The translations under genes were made by a program, and so were the position numbers. Source: Nocardia nova SH22a (lineage in GTDB: Bacteria > Actinomycetota > Actinomycetes > Mycobacteriales > Mycobacteriaceae). Taken from it: a stretch of DNA of 64,000 bases. The stretch covers positions 1,488,001-1,552,000 of the forward strand of contig NZ_CP006850.1 of assembly GCF_000523235.1 (NCBI RefSeq), given 5' to 3'. Below are positions 1-7,883 of the stretch, in pieces. Position 1 is the stretch's first letter; every line of letters begins with the position of its first letter. The notes beneath the pieces were generated by a model. The model worked only from the letters and a program-made list of their open reading frames with translations, was not told the DNA's origin and ran no database searches.

Positions 1-1
1 C

Positions 2-1051
2 ATCCGGGCGGGACTGTTCGCGGCCAATCCGGATCAGTCGGGCCGCTATCTGGCGAGCCTCAACATGTTGCTGCGCACCTTGATGATCGGCCGCTCCCGC
101 AAACAGGCGCTGGCCATGTATCGGGAGCGGTATTCGGCCTGGACCACTCCGGCCATGACGACCAGGTTGCGCGAAACCCCCATCGAGGAACTGGAATTCA
201 CCAGCAAAACCCTTGCCGCCCTGGTGAAGCTGGAATGCGCGACCCTGGAGCGGGCCGGTTATCTGACCCAGCAGCAGATCCTCTACCAGACCTCCGGCGA
301 TCTGACCACGATCGAGGAGATCAACTGGAAGCTCGGGCTCGTGGGGCTCAAGCCGCTGGCCGCGGGCGCGCTGGCCGACCCGCCCTCCAAACCGATGGAG
401 ATCGCGACCTCCTACGGTGCGCTGAGCGTGCGCTGCGCCTCGGCGGACGCCGTGGCGCGGGTGCGGGCGGCGGTGATCGAGGCCTACGCGGCCGACGGCG
501 CTCGTCCGGTCGACAGCACGGCGTTCGCCGGAGTCGGTGAAAGTCATTGGCACATGCCCGATCCCACGGTCAACGACGATCCGGTTCTCGGTGACGACGT
601 GGTGATCGTCCAGCGCGCCGGTGGGAGCTGGGTATCGGTGATGAGCCTGTTCTGGGAACTCGCCCCGACCGGCAGAAATCCACTGGCACTGCGGCTTTCG
701 CAGCAGTGGCCGGTGATGGCGGTGAACACCACCGAGAATCTGGCCTACGAATTGTGCTGGTACGACGAGGGAATCGCCAAGCAGTACGCGGCCCTGGGGC
801 GCCCGGCCGGTCAGGCTCCGCTGGAAACACCGCTGGCGCCTTTGGATTTCGCCATGCTGGCCGATTACGGCGCCGACTACGCCTCGGAGACCCAGGTCCG
901 CGCGGCCTTCGGCAACTCCGGGATGTTCGCGAAGCTGACCAATCTCCCGGCCAGCGGCATCCGGCAGGCCGGACAGGCGCGGGCGCTGGCGGAGTACGGC
1001 GATCAGGTGCTGTTCTTCCGCAAGGGGGACGCCGCCCCGAACGGGCAGTGA
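2..1051 (+). CDS. Unknown protein, 5' end cut off by the window edge
   Basis: The reading frame is open from base 2, and the residues before the first internal ATG (base 65) read as normal protein (IRAGLFAANPDQSGRYL), so the true start lies upstream; 349 residues are visible. I see no signal peptide, transmembrane segment or catalytic motif. The first 120 residues look helical and charged; the rest is mixed, with a Trp-rich stretch around bases 540-720. Codon use is typical of the window. It ends 43 bases before the DUF72 gene and may be co-transcribed with it. I do not recognise the family. Confidence 0.75.
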   Translation: MRAGLFAANPDQSGRYLASLNMLLRTLMIGRSRKQALAMYRERYSAWTTPAMTTRLRETPIEELEFTSKTLAALVKLECATLERAGYLTQQQILYQTSGDLTTIEEINWKLGLVGLKPLAAGALADPPSKPMEIATSYGALSVRCASADAVARVRAAVIEAYAADGARPVDSTAFAGVGESHWHMPDPTVNDDPVLGDDVVIVQRAGGSWVSVMSLFWELAPTGRNPLALRLSQQWPVMAVNTTENLAYELCWYDEGIAKQYAALGRPAGQAPLETPLAPLDFAMLADYGADYASETQVRAAFGNSGMFAKLTNLPASGIRQAGQARALAEYGDQVLFFRKGDAAPNGQ

Positions 1052-1094
1052 ACCCGCACCGAAGTTGTCACCGCCCGGGGTTACGGTCGAGGCC

Positions 1095-1934
1095 GTGAAA
1101 CTCTCGGTGGGATGTGCGCAGTGGACGCACGAGGCATGGCGCGCACGGCAACCCGATGCGCGGCGCCGCCTGGCGGCCTATGCCGAGCACTGCACCGCGG
1201 TGGAGGGCAACACGACCTTTTACGCGACGCCCGGTCCGAGCACCGTGCGGTCGTGGGCCGAGCAGACCGACGAGGACTTCCGCTTCGTGCTGAAACTGCC
1301 TCGCACCGTCACCCACGACCACCGGATGCGCGGGGCCGAGGCCGAATTGGCGGAATTCCTGACCGCGATCGAACCCCTCGGCCCGCGTGTGCATGCGCTG
1401 TGGGTGCAGCTTCCCGCCTCGTTCGGGCCGGGCGATCTCGGTGTCCTCGCCGGATTCCTGGGCCGATTACCGGACGGGTACCGGTATGCCGTGGAAGTCC
1501 GCCACTCCGCGTTCTTCACCGATCCCGATACCGCGGGCCGGTTGGAATACGTGCTGGAACGCACCGGCAGCGAATGGATTCCGTTCGACACCACGACGCT
1601 GTTCGCCGCGCCGCCGGGCAGTCCGGGCGAGTTCGAGGCGGGGTCGAAGAAGCCGCGCTTGCCGCGCCGGTTGCGGGCGCTCACCGATCGGCCGATCGTG
1701 CGCTATCACGGCCGTCACGACATCGATGCGACGGTGGCGGGGTGGGAGCCCTGGCGGGAGATCGTGGTCGACTGGTTGCGGGAAGGGCGCTCGCCGACCG
1801 TTTTCATCCACACTCCGGACAATGCGGCCTCCCTGCTCCTGGCCCGGCGGTTCTACGACGAGGTGCGGTCGATGTGCCCGGAGCTGCCGCCGCAGCCGGA
1901 ACCGGCCGCGACCGAGCCGATGACCTTGTTCTGA
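1095..1934 (+). CDS. DUF72 (YecE-like) family protein
   Basis: Protein of 279 residues with DUF72 hallmarks: an N-terminal strand followed by GCAQWTHEAW, the VEGNTTFYATP segment, FRFVLKLPRTVTHD, and a late RYHGRHD motif. DUF72 proteins are predicted TIM-barrel enzymes of unknown reaction. A TTG at 1065 is in frame, but the family begins just before the first strand (KLSVGCAQW), so GTG 1095 is preferred. There is no export signal, so it should be cytosolic. The downstream MFS gene has its own operator-bearing promoter, which makes this gene the likely end of its transcript. Family assignment is firm; function is unknown. Confidence 0.88.
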   Translation: MKLSVGCAQWTHEAWRARQPDARRRLAAYAEHCTAVEGNTTFYATPGPSTVRSWAEQTDEDFRFVLKLPRTVTHDHRMRGAEAELAEFLTAIEPLGPRVHALWVQLPASFGPGDLGVLAGFLGRLPDGYRYAVEVRHSAFFTDPDTAGRLEYVLERTGSEWIPFDTTTLFAAPPGSPGEFEAGSKKPRLPRRLRALTDRPIVRYHGRHDIDATVAGWEPWREIVVDWLREGRSPTVFIHTPDNAASLLLARRFYDEVRSMCPELPPQPEPAATEPMTLF

Positions 1935-1965
1935 GAGCGTGACCGGTGATTGTCCGCCGTCTGTA

Positions 1966-1984
1966 TAGTTGGCGCGGGCAACTA
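1966..1984. promoter_or_regulatory. Inverted repeat TAGTTG-N7-CAACTA, probable MarR operator
   Basis: A perfect 6-bp inverted repeat with 7-bp spacer lies about 110 bases before the MFS start at 2092. The same half-sites with the same spacer, inside the same context (TGTATAGTTGG), occur in front of the marR gene at 11846. Shared spacing and flanks in two promoters of paralogous exporters argue for one MarR-type regulator acting on both. Binding is inferred. Confidence 0.6.
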
Positions 1985-2091
1985 TTTGTACGCGCCGTCA
2001 CTGTTACTGCGCTCCACGACGCCGATCGGCGCGGCGGCCAGTTGATCCGATTCATCCATCTGTGACCGAACCGAATTAGGGCTCGAGACAT

Positions 2092-4698
2092 ATGACTACA
2101 TCGACCACCCGGGAACCGGCAGCGCAGCCGGGCCCGGGCGCAGCCCCCGGCACCGCACTGTCGCATCGGCAGATTTTGACTATTTTGTCCGGTTTGTTGC
2201 TGGGGATGTTCTTGGCGGCGCTGGATCAGAATATTGTGAGTGTGGCGATTGTTCGGATCGCGAATGATTTGCATGGTTTCGATCAGCAGGCGTGGGCGAC
2301 GACGGCGTATTTGATCACGGCGACGATTTCGACGCCGTTGTATGGCAAGTTGGCCGATATTTATGGTCGTAAGCCGTTTTATCTGTTGGCGATCGGTATT
2401 TTCGTGGTGGGTTCGGCGGCGTGTACGTTCGCGACGTCGATGTACGAGCTGGCCGGGTTCCGTGCCTTCCAGGGTCTGGGCGCCGGTGGCCTGATGTCGT
2501 TGGCGTTCACCATCATCGGCGATATCGTGCCCGCCCGGGAGCGGGTGCGCTACCAGGGCTATTTCATGATGGTGTTCGGTACCGCGACGGTGGCCGGTCC
2601 GGTCCTGGGCGGTTTCTTCTCCGATTACGACGTCCTGTGGGGCATCAGCGGCTGGCGCTGGGTGTTCCTGGTGAACGTGCCGATCGGCGTGCTCGCGCTG
2701 GCGGTGGTGGCCAAGGTGCTGAACGTGCCGCACGAGCGCCAGCGCCAGCGGGTGGACTGGTTCGGCGCGATCATGCTGGCGATCTGTGTGGTGCCGCTGC
2801 TGATCGTGGCCGAACAAGGACGTTCGTGGGGCTGGGATTCGCCACGCGCCCTGCTCTGTTACGGCATCGGCGCGGCCGGGTTGGTGCTGTTCATCGGGGT
2901 CGAATTGCTGATGAAGGACGCGGCGCTGATCCCGTTGCGGTTGTTCCGCAGTTCCACCTTCTCGGTCACGATCCTCGGTGGCTTCATCGTCGGTATCGCG
3001 ATGTTCGGCGCGATCAGTATGGTGCCGCTGTATCTGCAGGTGGTGCGCGGCTATTCGCCCACGAAGGCCGGACTGCTGATGCTGCCGCTGGTGCTGGGCA
3101 TCATGATCGGTTCGCTGATCGCCGGGCAGATCACCAAACTCACCGGGCGCTACAAGATCCTGCCCGTGGCGGGGACCTTCATCATCGCCATCGGTGCGGC
3201 GCTGTACGCCCAGGTGCACTACGACAGCCCGCTGTGGCAGCCCCTGGTGTACAGCGCGGTGATCGGATTCGGGCTCGGCGGCTGTATGCAGACGCTGATC
3301 ATCGCGGCCCAGAATGCCGGTCCCCGTTCGGATATGGGTGTGTCGACCGCCTCGGCGACCTTCTTCCGCCAGATGGGCGGCACGCTGGGCGTGGCGCTGT
3401 TCCTGACGATTCTGTTCAACCTGCTGCCGAACAAGATCATCGACGCGTTCGGCGGGGTGCTGCCGCCGGGATTCGATGCGGGACAGCTGGATCGGTTGCA
3501 GGCCAACACCTCCGGGATCGCCGCACTGCCATCACAGATCAAGGATCCGATCCTGATCGGCTTCACCGACTCCCTGCACGGCGTGTTCTATGCCGCGGCG
3601 GGAGTGGCCCTGCTGTCGTGCCTGGTGCTGTTGTTCATGAAGGAGATTCCGCTGCAGGACTCCCCGGTCCCGCCGCCCGAGCCACAGGCGCCGGCGGAAC
3701 CGCTGCCGGTGGCGCAGGCATCGGCGGCGCCGCTGCCGGAGGTGGAGGCCGAGCCGGAGCGTGCCGAGTCCGAGGACGCGGAGCCTTCCCCCGCGGAATA
3801 CATCACCGAGCCGCTGCCGGTGCAGACCGCCGCGTCGGGCTCGCACCGCACCCCCATGGATTTCGCCACGGCCGTCACCGCCTCGGCGGACGGCTGGTCC
3901 GGCCTACGCGGCGAGAAGTTGTCCGGCCGGGTCCGCCGGGAGGACGGCCATCCGGTGGCGGATGCCGTGCTGACGCTGATCGATCAACGCGGGCACCAGG
4001 TTTCGCGCGCGCGGACGGACGAGGACGGAAGCTTCGCCATCGGTGCGCCGGGGGCCGGGAACTATGTGCTGATCGCGTCGGCGGGGGCGCACCGGCCCGC
4101 GGCGGTCAACGTCTCCGTGGGTGATCGGGACCGGCCGCTCGAACTGATCCTGCTCGGATCAGGGGAGGTGTCCGGTGCGGTCACCGCCGGAAGGGGTGAA
4201 CCGCTGGCGGGGGTGACGATCACCCTCACCGATCCGCACGGTGAGGTCGTCGGCGCGACGGTGTCCGGACCGGACGGTTCCTACAGCTGCCACGGTGTGG
4301 TCGCCGGGACCTACACGCTGGTCGCGGTGGCCGGGAACCGCAGGCCGAGCGCCACCTCACTGACCGTGCCCGACACCGGAGCCCTGCGTCACGACATCGA
4401 ACTGGCGGCCTCGACGACACTGTCCGGCCGGGTCCGATCCGAGGGCGGTCCGGTGGCGAACGCCTATGTGGCCGTGCTGAATTCGGGCGGTGCGGTGGTG
4501 GCGTCCGCGGTGACCGAACCGGACGGTCACTACCGCATCACCGATCTGCCGGAGGGGGACTACACCCTCGTCGCCCGCGGCTACCCGCCGGTCAGCGACC
4601 GGGTCCTGGTCTCCGGTGGCGGCGCCGATCACGATGTGCGCCTGAGCTACCGCCGGGCGGACCGGTACGACTACAGCGGGGTCCCCGACAGGTCGTGA
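2092..4698 (+). CDS. MFS (DHA2-type) exporter fused to three carboxypeptidase-regulatory-like domains
   Basis: 868 residues. Residues about 23-525 are a drug:H+ antiporter-2 type MFS transporter, expected to have 14 helices; visible family features are LAALDQNIVSVA in the first helix, GKLADIYGRKP in the first cytoplasmic loop, and an ending at FMKEIPLQD. A Pro/Glu/Ala-rich linker (about 525-600) leads to three transthyretin-like carboxypeptidase regulatory repeats (about 605-690, 690-765, 766-850), each with G.V....G.P.A.A and a DG.Y...GL..G.Y.L pattern. Such fusions exceed the usual ~500 residues of DHA2 proteins. The gene is solitary but shares its operator and a 296-bp identical tract with the paralogue at 12412. 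Substrate unknown; the YceI partner of the paralogue suggests a lipid or isoprenoid, as an inference only. Confidence 0.9.
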   Translation: MTTSTTREPAAQPGPGAAPGTALSHRQILTILSGLLLGMFLAALDQNIVSVAIVRIANDLHGFDQQAWATTAYLITATISTPLYGKLADIYGRKPFYLLAIGIFVVGSAACTFATSMYELAGFRAFQGLGAGGLMSLAFTIIGDIVPARERVRYQGYFMMVFGTATVAGPVLGGFFSDYDVLWGISGWRWVFLVNVPIGVLALAVVAKVLNVPHERQRQRVDWFGAIMLAICVVPLLIVAEQGRSWGWDSPRALLCYGIGAAGLVLFIGVELLMKDAALIPLRLFRSSTFSVTILGGFIVGIAMFGAISMVPLYLQVVRGYSPTKAGLLMLPLVLGIMIGSLIAGQITKLTGRYKILPVAGTFIIAIGAALYAQVHYDSPLWQPLVYSAVIGFGLGGCMQTLIIAAQNAGPRSDMGVSTASATFFRQMGGTLGVALFLTILFNLLPNKIIDAFGGVLPPGFDAGQLDRLQANTSGIAALPSQIKDPILIGFTDSLHGVFYAAAGVALLSCLVLLFMKEIPLQDSPVPPPEPQAPAEPLPVAQASAAPLPEVEAEPERAESEDAEPSPAEYITEPLPVQTAASGSHRTPMDFATAVTASADGWSGLRGEKLSGRVRREDGHPVADAVLTLIDQRGHQVSRARTDEDGSFAIGAPGAGNYVLIASAGAHRPAAVNVSVGDRDRPLELILLGSGEVSGAVTAGRGEPLAGVTITLTDPHGEVVGATVSGPDGSYSCHGVVAGTYTLVAVAGNRRPSATSLTVPDTGALRHDIELAASTTLSGRVRSEGGPVANAYVAVLNSGGAVVASAVTEPDGHYRITDLPEGDYTLVARGYPPVSDRVLVSGGGADHDVRLSYRRADRYDYSGVPDRS
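2158..2453 (+). repeat. 296-bp tract identical to 12487-12782 (copy 1)
   Basis: Base-for-base comparison shows no mismatch over 296 bp against the second MFS gene, at a constant offset of 10329. One mismatch (2454) is followed by 38 more identical bases. A further 69-bp identical block is at 3282-3350. The tract encodes helices 1-3 and uses many TTG, ATT, AAT, TTT and AGT codons, unlike the strongly G/C-ending codons elsewhere in both genes. Confidence 0.93.
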
Positions 4699-5057
4699 CC
4701 GGTGTTGCGGCGCCGCCGCGACGACACCGTGCCGCGGTGCGGCGGCGGCACCGGCGCACGGCCGGGTTCCGGGGTGCGCTCGATGACCCGGGCGCACAGC
4801 CGGATCACCACATCGTCCATGGAGATGCCCAGTTCGGCCGCGTGCAGGGCGGCCATCTCGAGGGCGGTCATATCGTCGACGAGGTCGAGATCGGAGAGGA
4901 TGTCGTCGACCAGCATGCCGCTGTGCGCCTGTTCGCGGGTCAGCAGTTCCCCGGGCAGCCAGCTCAGCATCCAGCCTCCCGGATGTGAGACCAGCCGGTG
5001 GGCGGATTCGGGGGAGACATCACTGGTGATCTTCCAGTCGGTGATGTGAAGCGTCAT
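4671..5057 (-). CDS. Small protein of unknown function (128 aa)
   Basis: Begins with ATG at 5057 and ends inside the last 28 bases of the convergent MFS gene. The first ~95 residues look like a folded acidic helical domain (LVDDILSDLDLVDDMTALEM); the last 30 are basic and Pro/Arg-rich. No export signal or known motif. Upstream is an unusually AT-rich spacer that probably holds its promoter. Coding character is supported by third-position GC and by the acidic domain, but the family is not recognised. Confidence 0.65.
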   Translation of the reverse strand: MTLHITDWKITSDVSPESAHRLVSHPGGWMLSWLPGELLTREQAHSGMLVDDILSDLDLVDDMTALEMAALHAAELGISMDDVVIRLCARVIERTPEPGRAPVPPPHRGTVSSRRRRNTGHDLSGTPL

Positions 5058-5445
5058 GGGCGTTCCCCTTCCACCATCCGGCCGCTGCGGCGGTCGTTGC
5101 CGCTCCGGGAAATCGGAGGGCCGGTGGCTATAGCTAAATGCTAAGGACGGCTTTCGAAGGCTGTCAACTAAGCATCAGTGCACAACTGAGATATCTTCGA
5201 TGCATTGACGCTCATATCGAATCAGATATGCATGGCAAATATCTTCTGTGATTAGAAGGTGGGGTCGGCCCGGTGTGAAAGTTGGCTCTGCTGAACGGAT
5301 CAGGGCTTCTCTGTGGCGCATGCGGCAGCACGCCAGGCGCATTCGAGCTACCGGTGAGCTGTGTCGACCCGCGTTCATCGCAGTAATGAAAAATTGATGT
5401 TTAGCTGATGATGTGGTGCGCTACATGTGATTAGAATTCCGCACC
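5058..5445. other. AT-rich divergent intergenic region
   Basis: This 388-bp spacer separates the divergent 5057 and 5446 genes and is clearly poorer in GC than its surroundings. It contains the palindrome CATATC-N6-GATATG at 5213-5230 and a near-repeat pair around ATGCTAAG/CTAAGCAT at about 5140-5175. These are candidate regulator sites. A 67-codon frame on the minus strand (5175-5378) does not look like protein. No RNA gene was recognised. Confidence 0.5.
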
Positions 5446-6495
5446 GTGACACAATCTGGCACGGGCAGTGGCGAACGGATCGGCGAACTGGTGCGCCGGC
5501 TCCGTACCGAATCCGGTCTCACCCAGGCCGCGCTGGCGAAGCAGGCGGACTGTTCGCGCAGCCTCGTGCAGCAGATCGAGAACGGCACCCGGGTGCCGCC
5601 GTTGCCGCTGCGGGAGCGGCTGAGTTCGGCGCTGGGGCAGGAGCTCCCGATGGACGGCGCCGCCGGATCGGACGATCCGGGCGGTCACTACGACCTGCGC
5701 ATGCGGTTCAATGTGCTCCTCGGCAAGGATTCCGAGGTGGTCGACCGGGTGCTGACGATCGCCCAGACCATTCTCGACGCGCGGGGCGCCCGCGAAGAGG
5801 TGGAACCGTTGCGCCTGATCGCCGCCCGCCAGCTCGAGCGCGCCGAAGAACTGCTGGCACAGATACCTTCCCGCAGTGCGACGGTGTGGGAGTGGAATAC
5901 GGTCAACGACTGGCTGACCATCCTGGAGCAGGCGCAGGAATCGGTGCGCGCCATCCACACCGCCGATCTCGGCACCATCGGCGGCGATGTCGGCGACGAC
6001 TATCACGCCGCGATCGTGCGCCTGGCCGATTCCGTCCATCAGCCGCGGATCACGGTGCGGCGCATGTATGTCCTCGACACCATCGAGGACGTCTGGCCCT
6101 ACGACGAGAAACTGTGGTGGCAGGCGCGCTCGGGCGTGGAGAGTGTGCTGGTGAAGCGCGAGCACGCGCGCAATGCGCAGAGCATGCTGGTGGTCGACGA
6201 CCGGTATGTGTGCATCGGTGAATACGACTACTCCCGCCAGACCCGGGTGGCCACACGGTTCTCGGTGCTCAAGCACGATGTGGCGTTCGCGGTGCGCCGG
6301 TTCGAGAAGCTCTACGATCTGCGGCGGACCGGTTCGGCGATCGTGATCAACGATCTGCTGACCGATCCGGAGCTGTCGCGCTTCGATCGCCTCGACGACG
6401 GTGCGGGACGAGACCTGTTCCGCGAGAAGCTTGTCCGGGCCTGGAGCGAGATTCCCGCACCCGGCCGCCCGCCGACCGGAACCGGGCGGCTGTGA
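5446..6495 (+). CDS. XRE-family transcriptional regulator with large effector domain
   Basis: 349 residues from a GTG. Residues about 10-60 form an XRE helix-turn-helix (IGELVRRLRTESGLTQAALA, then CSRSLVQQIENGTRVPP). A central helical part (about 85-175) is followed by a mixed domain (VRRMYVLDTIEDVWPYDEKLW, then MLVVDDRYVCIGEYDYS) that resembles the C-terminal half seen in some actinobacterial XRE regulators with a degenerate phospholipase-D-like fold, though I cannot assign it firmly. Its stop overlaps the aminotransferase start by 4 bases, so regulator and enzymes are translationally coupled, an arrangement typical of a pathway-specific regulator. Confidence 0.82.
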   Translation: MTQSGTGSGERIGELVRRLRTESGLTQAALAKQADCSRSLVQQIENGTRVPPLPLRERLSSALGQELPMDGAAGSDDPGGHYDLRMRFNVLLGKDSEVVDRVLTIAQTILDARGAREEVEPLRLIAARQLERAEELLAQIPSRSATVWEWNTVNDWLTILEQAQESVRAIHTADLGTIGGDVGDDYHAAIVRLADSVHQPRITVRRMYVLDTIEDVWPYDEKLWWQARSGVESVLVKREHARNAQSMLVVDDRYVCIGEYDYSRQTRVATRFSVLKHDVAFAVRRFEKLYDLRRTGSAIVINDLLTDPELSRFDRLDDGAGRDLFREKLVRAWSEIPAPGRPPTGTGRL

Positions 6496-7883
6496 GGACC
6501 GGCGCCGCGCCCGCCGAGTGGACCGCCGAGGCGACCCTGCGTTCCGAGCGGCGCAAGAAGGAACTGCGCCGGGACCTGTCGGCGGCGGCGTTCATCGGGC
6601 GGTCCGGCCGGTGCCGGCACGATGTGCTGGACGCCTATCACGGGGAAACCGGATTCGATATCGATCCGGCGGCTGCCCGGGCCCTGCGGCGGGCGTGGAA
6701 CGATCTGTCTCCCCAGCGGATTCGGCATCAGGGGCTGCCGGACTACGACAAGCGGCAACCGCTCGAGTTGCGCGAACTGGCCGCGGCCACCCTGTTCGAT
6801 CACTTGGCCGCCCCCGTGGAGGGAGTGCCCGGCGTCCGGGTCGGTCCCGAAGAGGTTGTCGTCTGCCCGTATTCGAGCATGTTGCTGCTCGAGGAGGTGA
6901 TCGCCACCGTGGTGCGCCCCGGGGGAGTGATCGTCTGCCCCGAGGGGTTCTACAAGAATTTCGCGGTCCACATCGCGAAGTTCGATGTGCGCGTGGTGGT
7001 TCCGGCGGCCACGCCCGACGATGCGTTCCGGATCGACCCGCGAGCGCTGGCGCGGGAACTGGAGTATCACGGCGATGCGGTGTGTGCGGTGCTGCTCACC
7101 TTGCCGGGTAATCCGGTCGTCGCGCGATATTCACCGGCAGAACTGCTCGAGCTCGCGCACGTCCTGGTCGCCGCCGAGGTTCCGGTGGTGTGCGATATGG
7201 CGTTCGATCGGATCGCCGACCACATTCCACTCGCCGCCCTAGAGGTGCCGACCGCGGGTGGTCCGGTGCGACTCTACGACCGGATGGTGTCGGTCACCGG
7301 TAATTCCAAGGGATACAACGCATTCGGCCCATGTAAGCTCGGTGCGGCCTGTTCCGGTGATGCGGAGTGGCTGGCCCGGATCCGGGCGCGTCTGACCATC
7401 TCGTTCCAGCGGGAGAGCACACATCTGGTGCGCGCGGTGCTGGAGCACACGCCCGAGTCGTACTTCGAGCACAATCGCAAACTGGTGCGCGAGCAGTTCG
7501 ACACCGCGCTCGACCGGATCGCTGCGATCAACGCCGAGTTCGGGCCGGATACCTTGCGGCCCTTGGGCTCCGGCGCCAGTATGTTCCTGTCCGTGGTCGC
7601 CGATCCGGCGTTACTGGCGGGGGCCGGTGTCCGGACCAGCGCCGAACTCGAGGACCTGCTGCTGGCCGGGGCGGGGATCGACAGTGTCGCGCTGGGGCGC
7701 ACCGGATCGTCGCGAATCGGGGTGCGGCTCAACGTACTCGCCCCCAGGCACGGTCCGGGCACCGAGTCGCGGGAGCTGATCGACGAGCTGTTCGATCGGC
7801 TGGCCGGGCTCGTCGGCGTCCTGCGCGGCGGTGACACCTATTCCGGGATCCTGCGGCGGCGCGGCATTCCGGTCGCATCGTGA
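6492..7883 (+). CDS. PLP-dependent aminotransferase, class I/II
   Basis: 463 residues from a GTG overlapping the upstream stop. Fold-type I features: GLPDYDKRQPLELRELAA near the N-terminus; a substrate/cofactor Asn-Pro region (LLTLPGNPVVARYSPAELLE); CDMAFDRI with the PLP-pyridine Asp; and SVTGNSKGYNAFGPCKLGAA, where the lysine of NSKG is the probable Schiff-base residue. The enzyme should move an amino group between an amino acid and a 2-oxo acid in the cytosol. Substrate unknown. It shares 4-base overlaps with genes on both sides, so its work is probably linked to the dehydrogenase-like product that follows. Confidence 0.85.
   Translation: MRTGAAPAEWTAEATLRSERRKKELRRDLSAAAFIGRSGRCRHDVLDAYHGETGFDIDPAAARALRRAWNDLSPQRIRHQGLPDYDKRQPLELRELAAATLFDHLAAPVEGVPGVRVGPEEVVVCPYSSMLLLEEVIATVVRPGGVIVCPEGFYKNFAVHIAKFDVRVVVPAATPDDAFRIDPRALARELEYHGDAVCAVLLTLPGNPVVARYSPAELLELAHVLVAAEVPVVCDMAFDRIADHIPLAALEVPTAGGPVRLYDRMVSVTGNSKGYNAFGPCKLGAACSGDAEWLARIRARLTISFQRESTHLVRAVLEHTPESYFEHNRKLVREQFDTALDRIAAINAEFGPDTLRPLGSGASMFLSVVADPALLAGAGVRTSAELEDLLLAGAGIDSVALGRTGSSRIGVRLNVLAPRHGPGTESRELIDELFDRLAGLVGVLRGGDTYSGILRRRGIPVAS

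Noticed and set aside
1804..3219. 471-codon open frame on the minus strand under the first MFS gene
   Set aside because: His/Arg/Gln-rich translation without any family feature, fully antisense to a clear transporter gene.
5175..5378. 67-codon minus-strand frame in the AT-rich spacer
   Set aside because: No ribosome-binding site, no conserved pattern, and AT-rich non-coding character.
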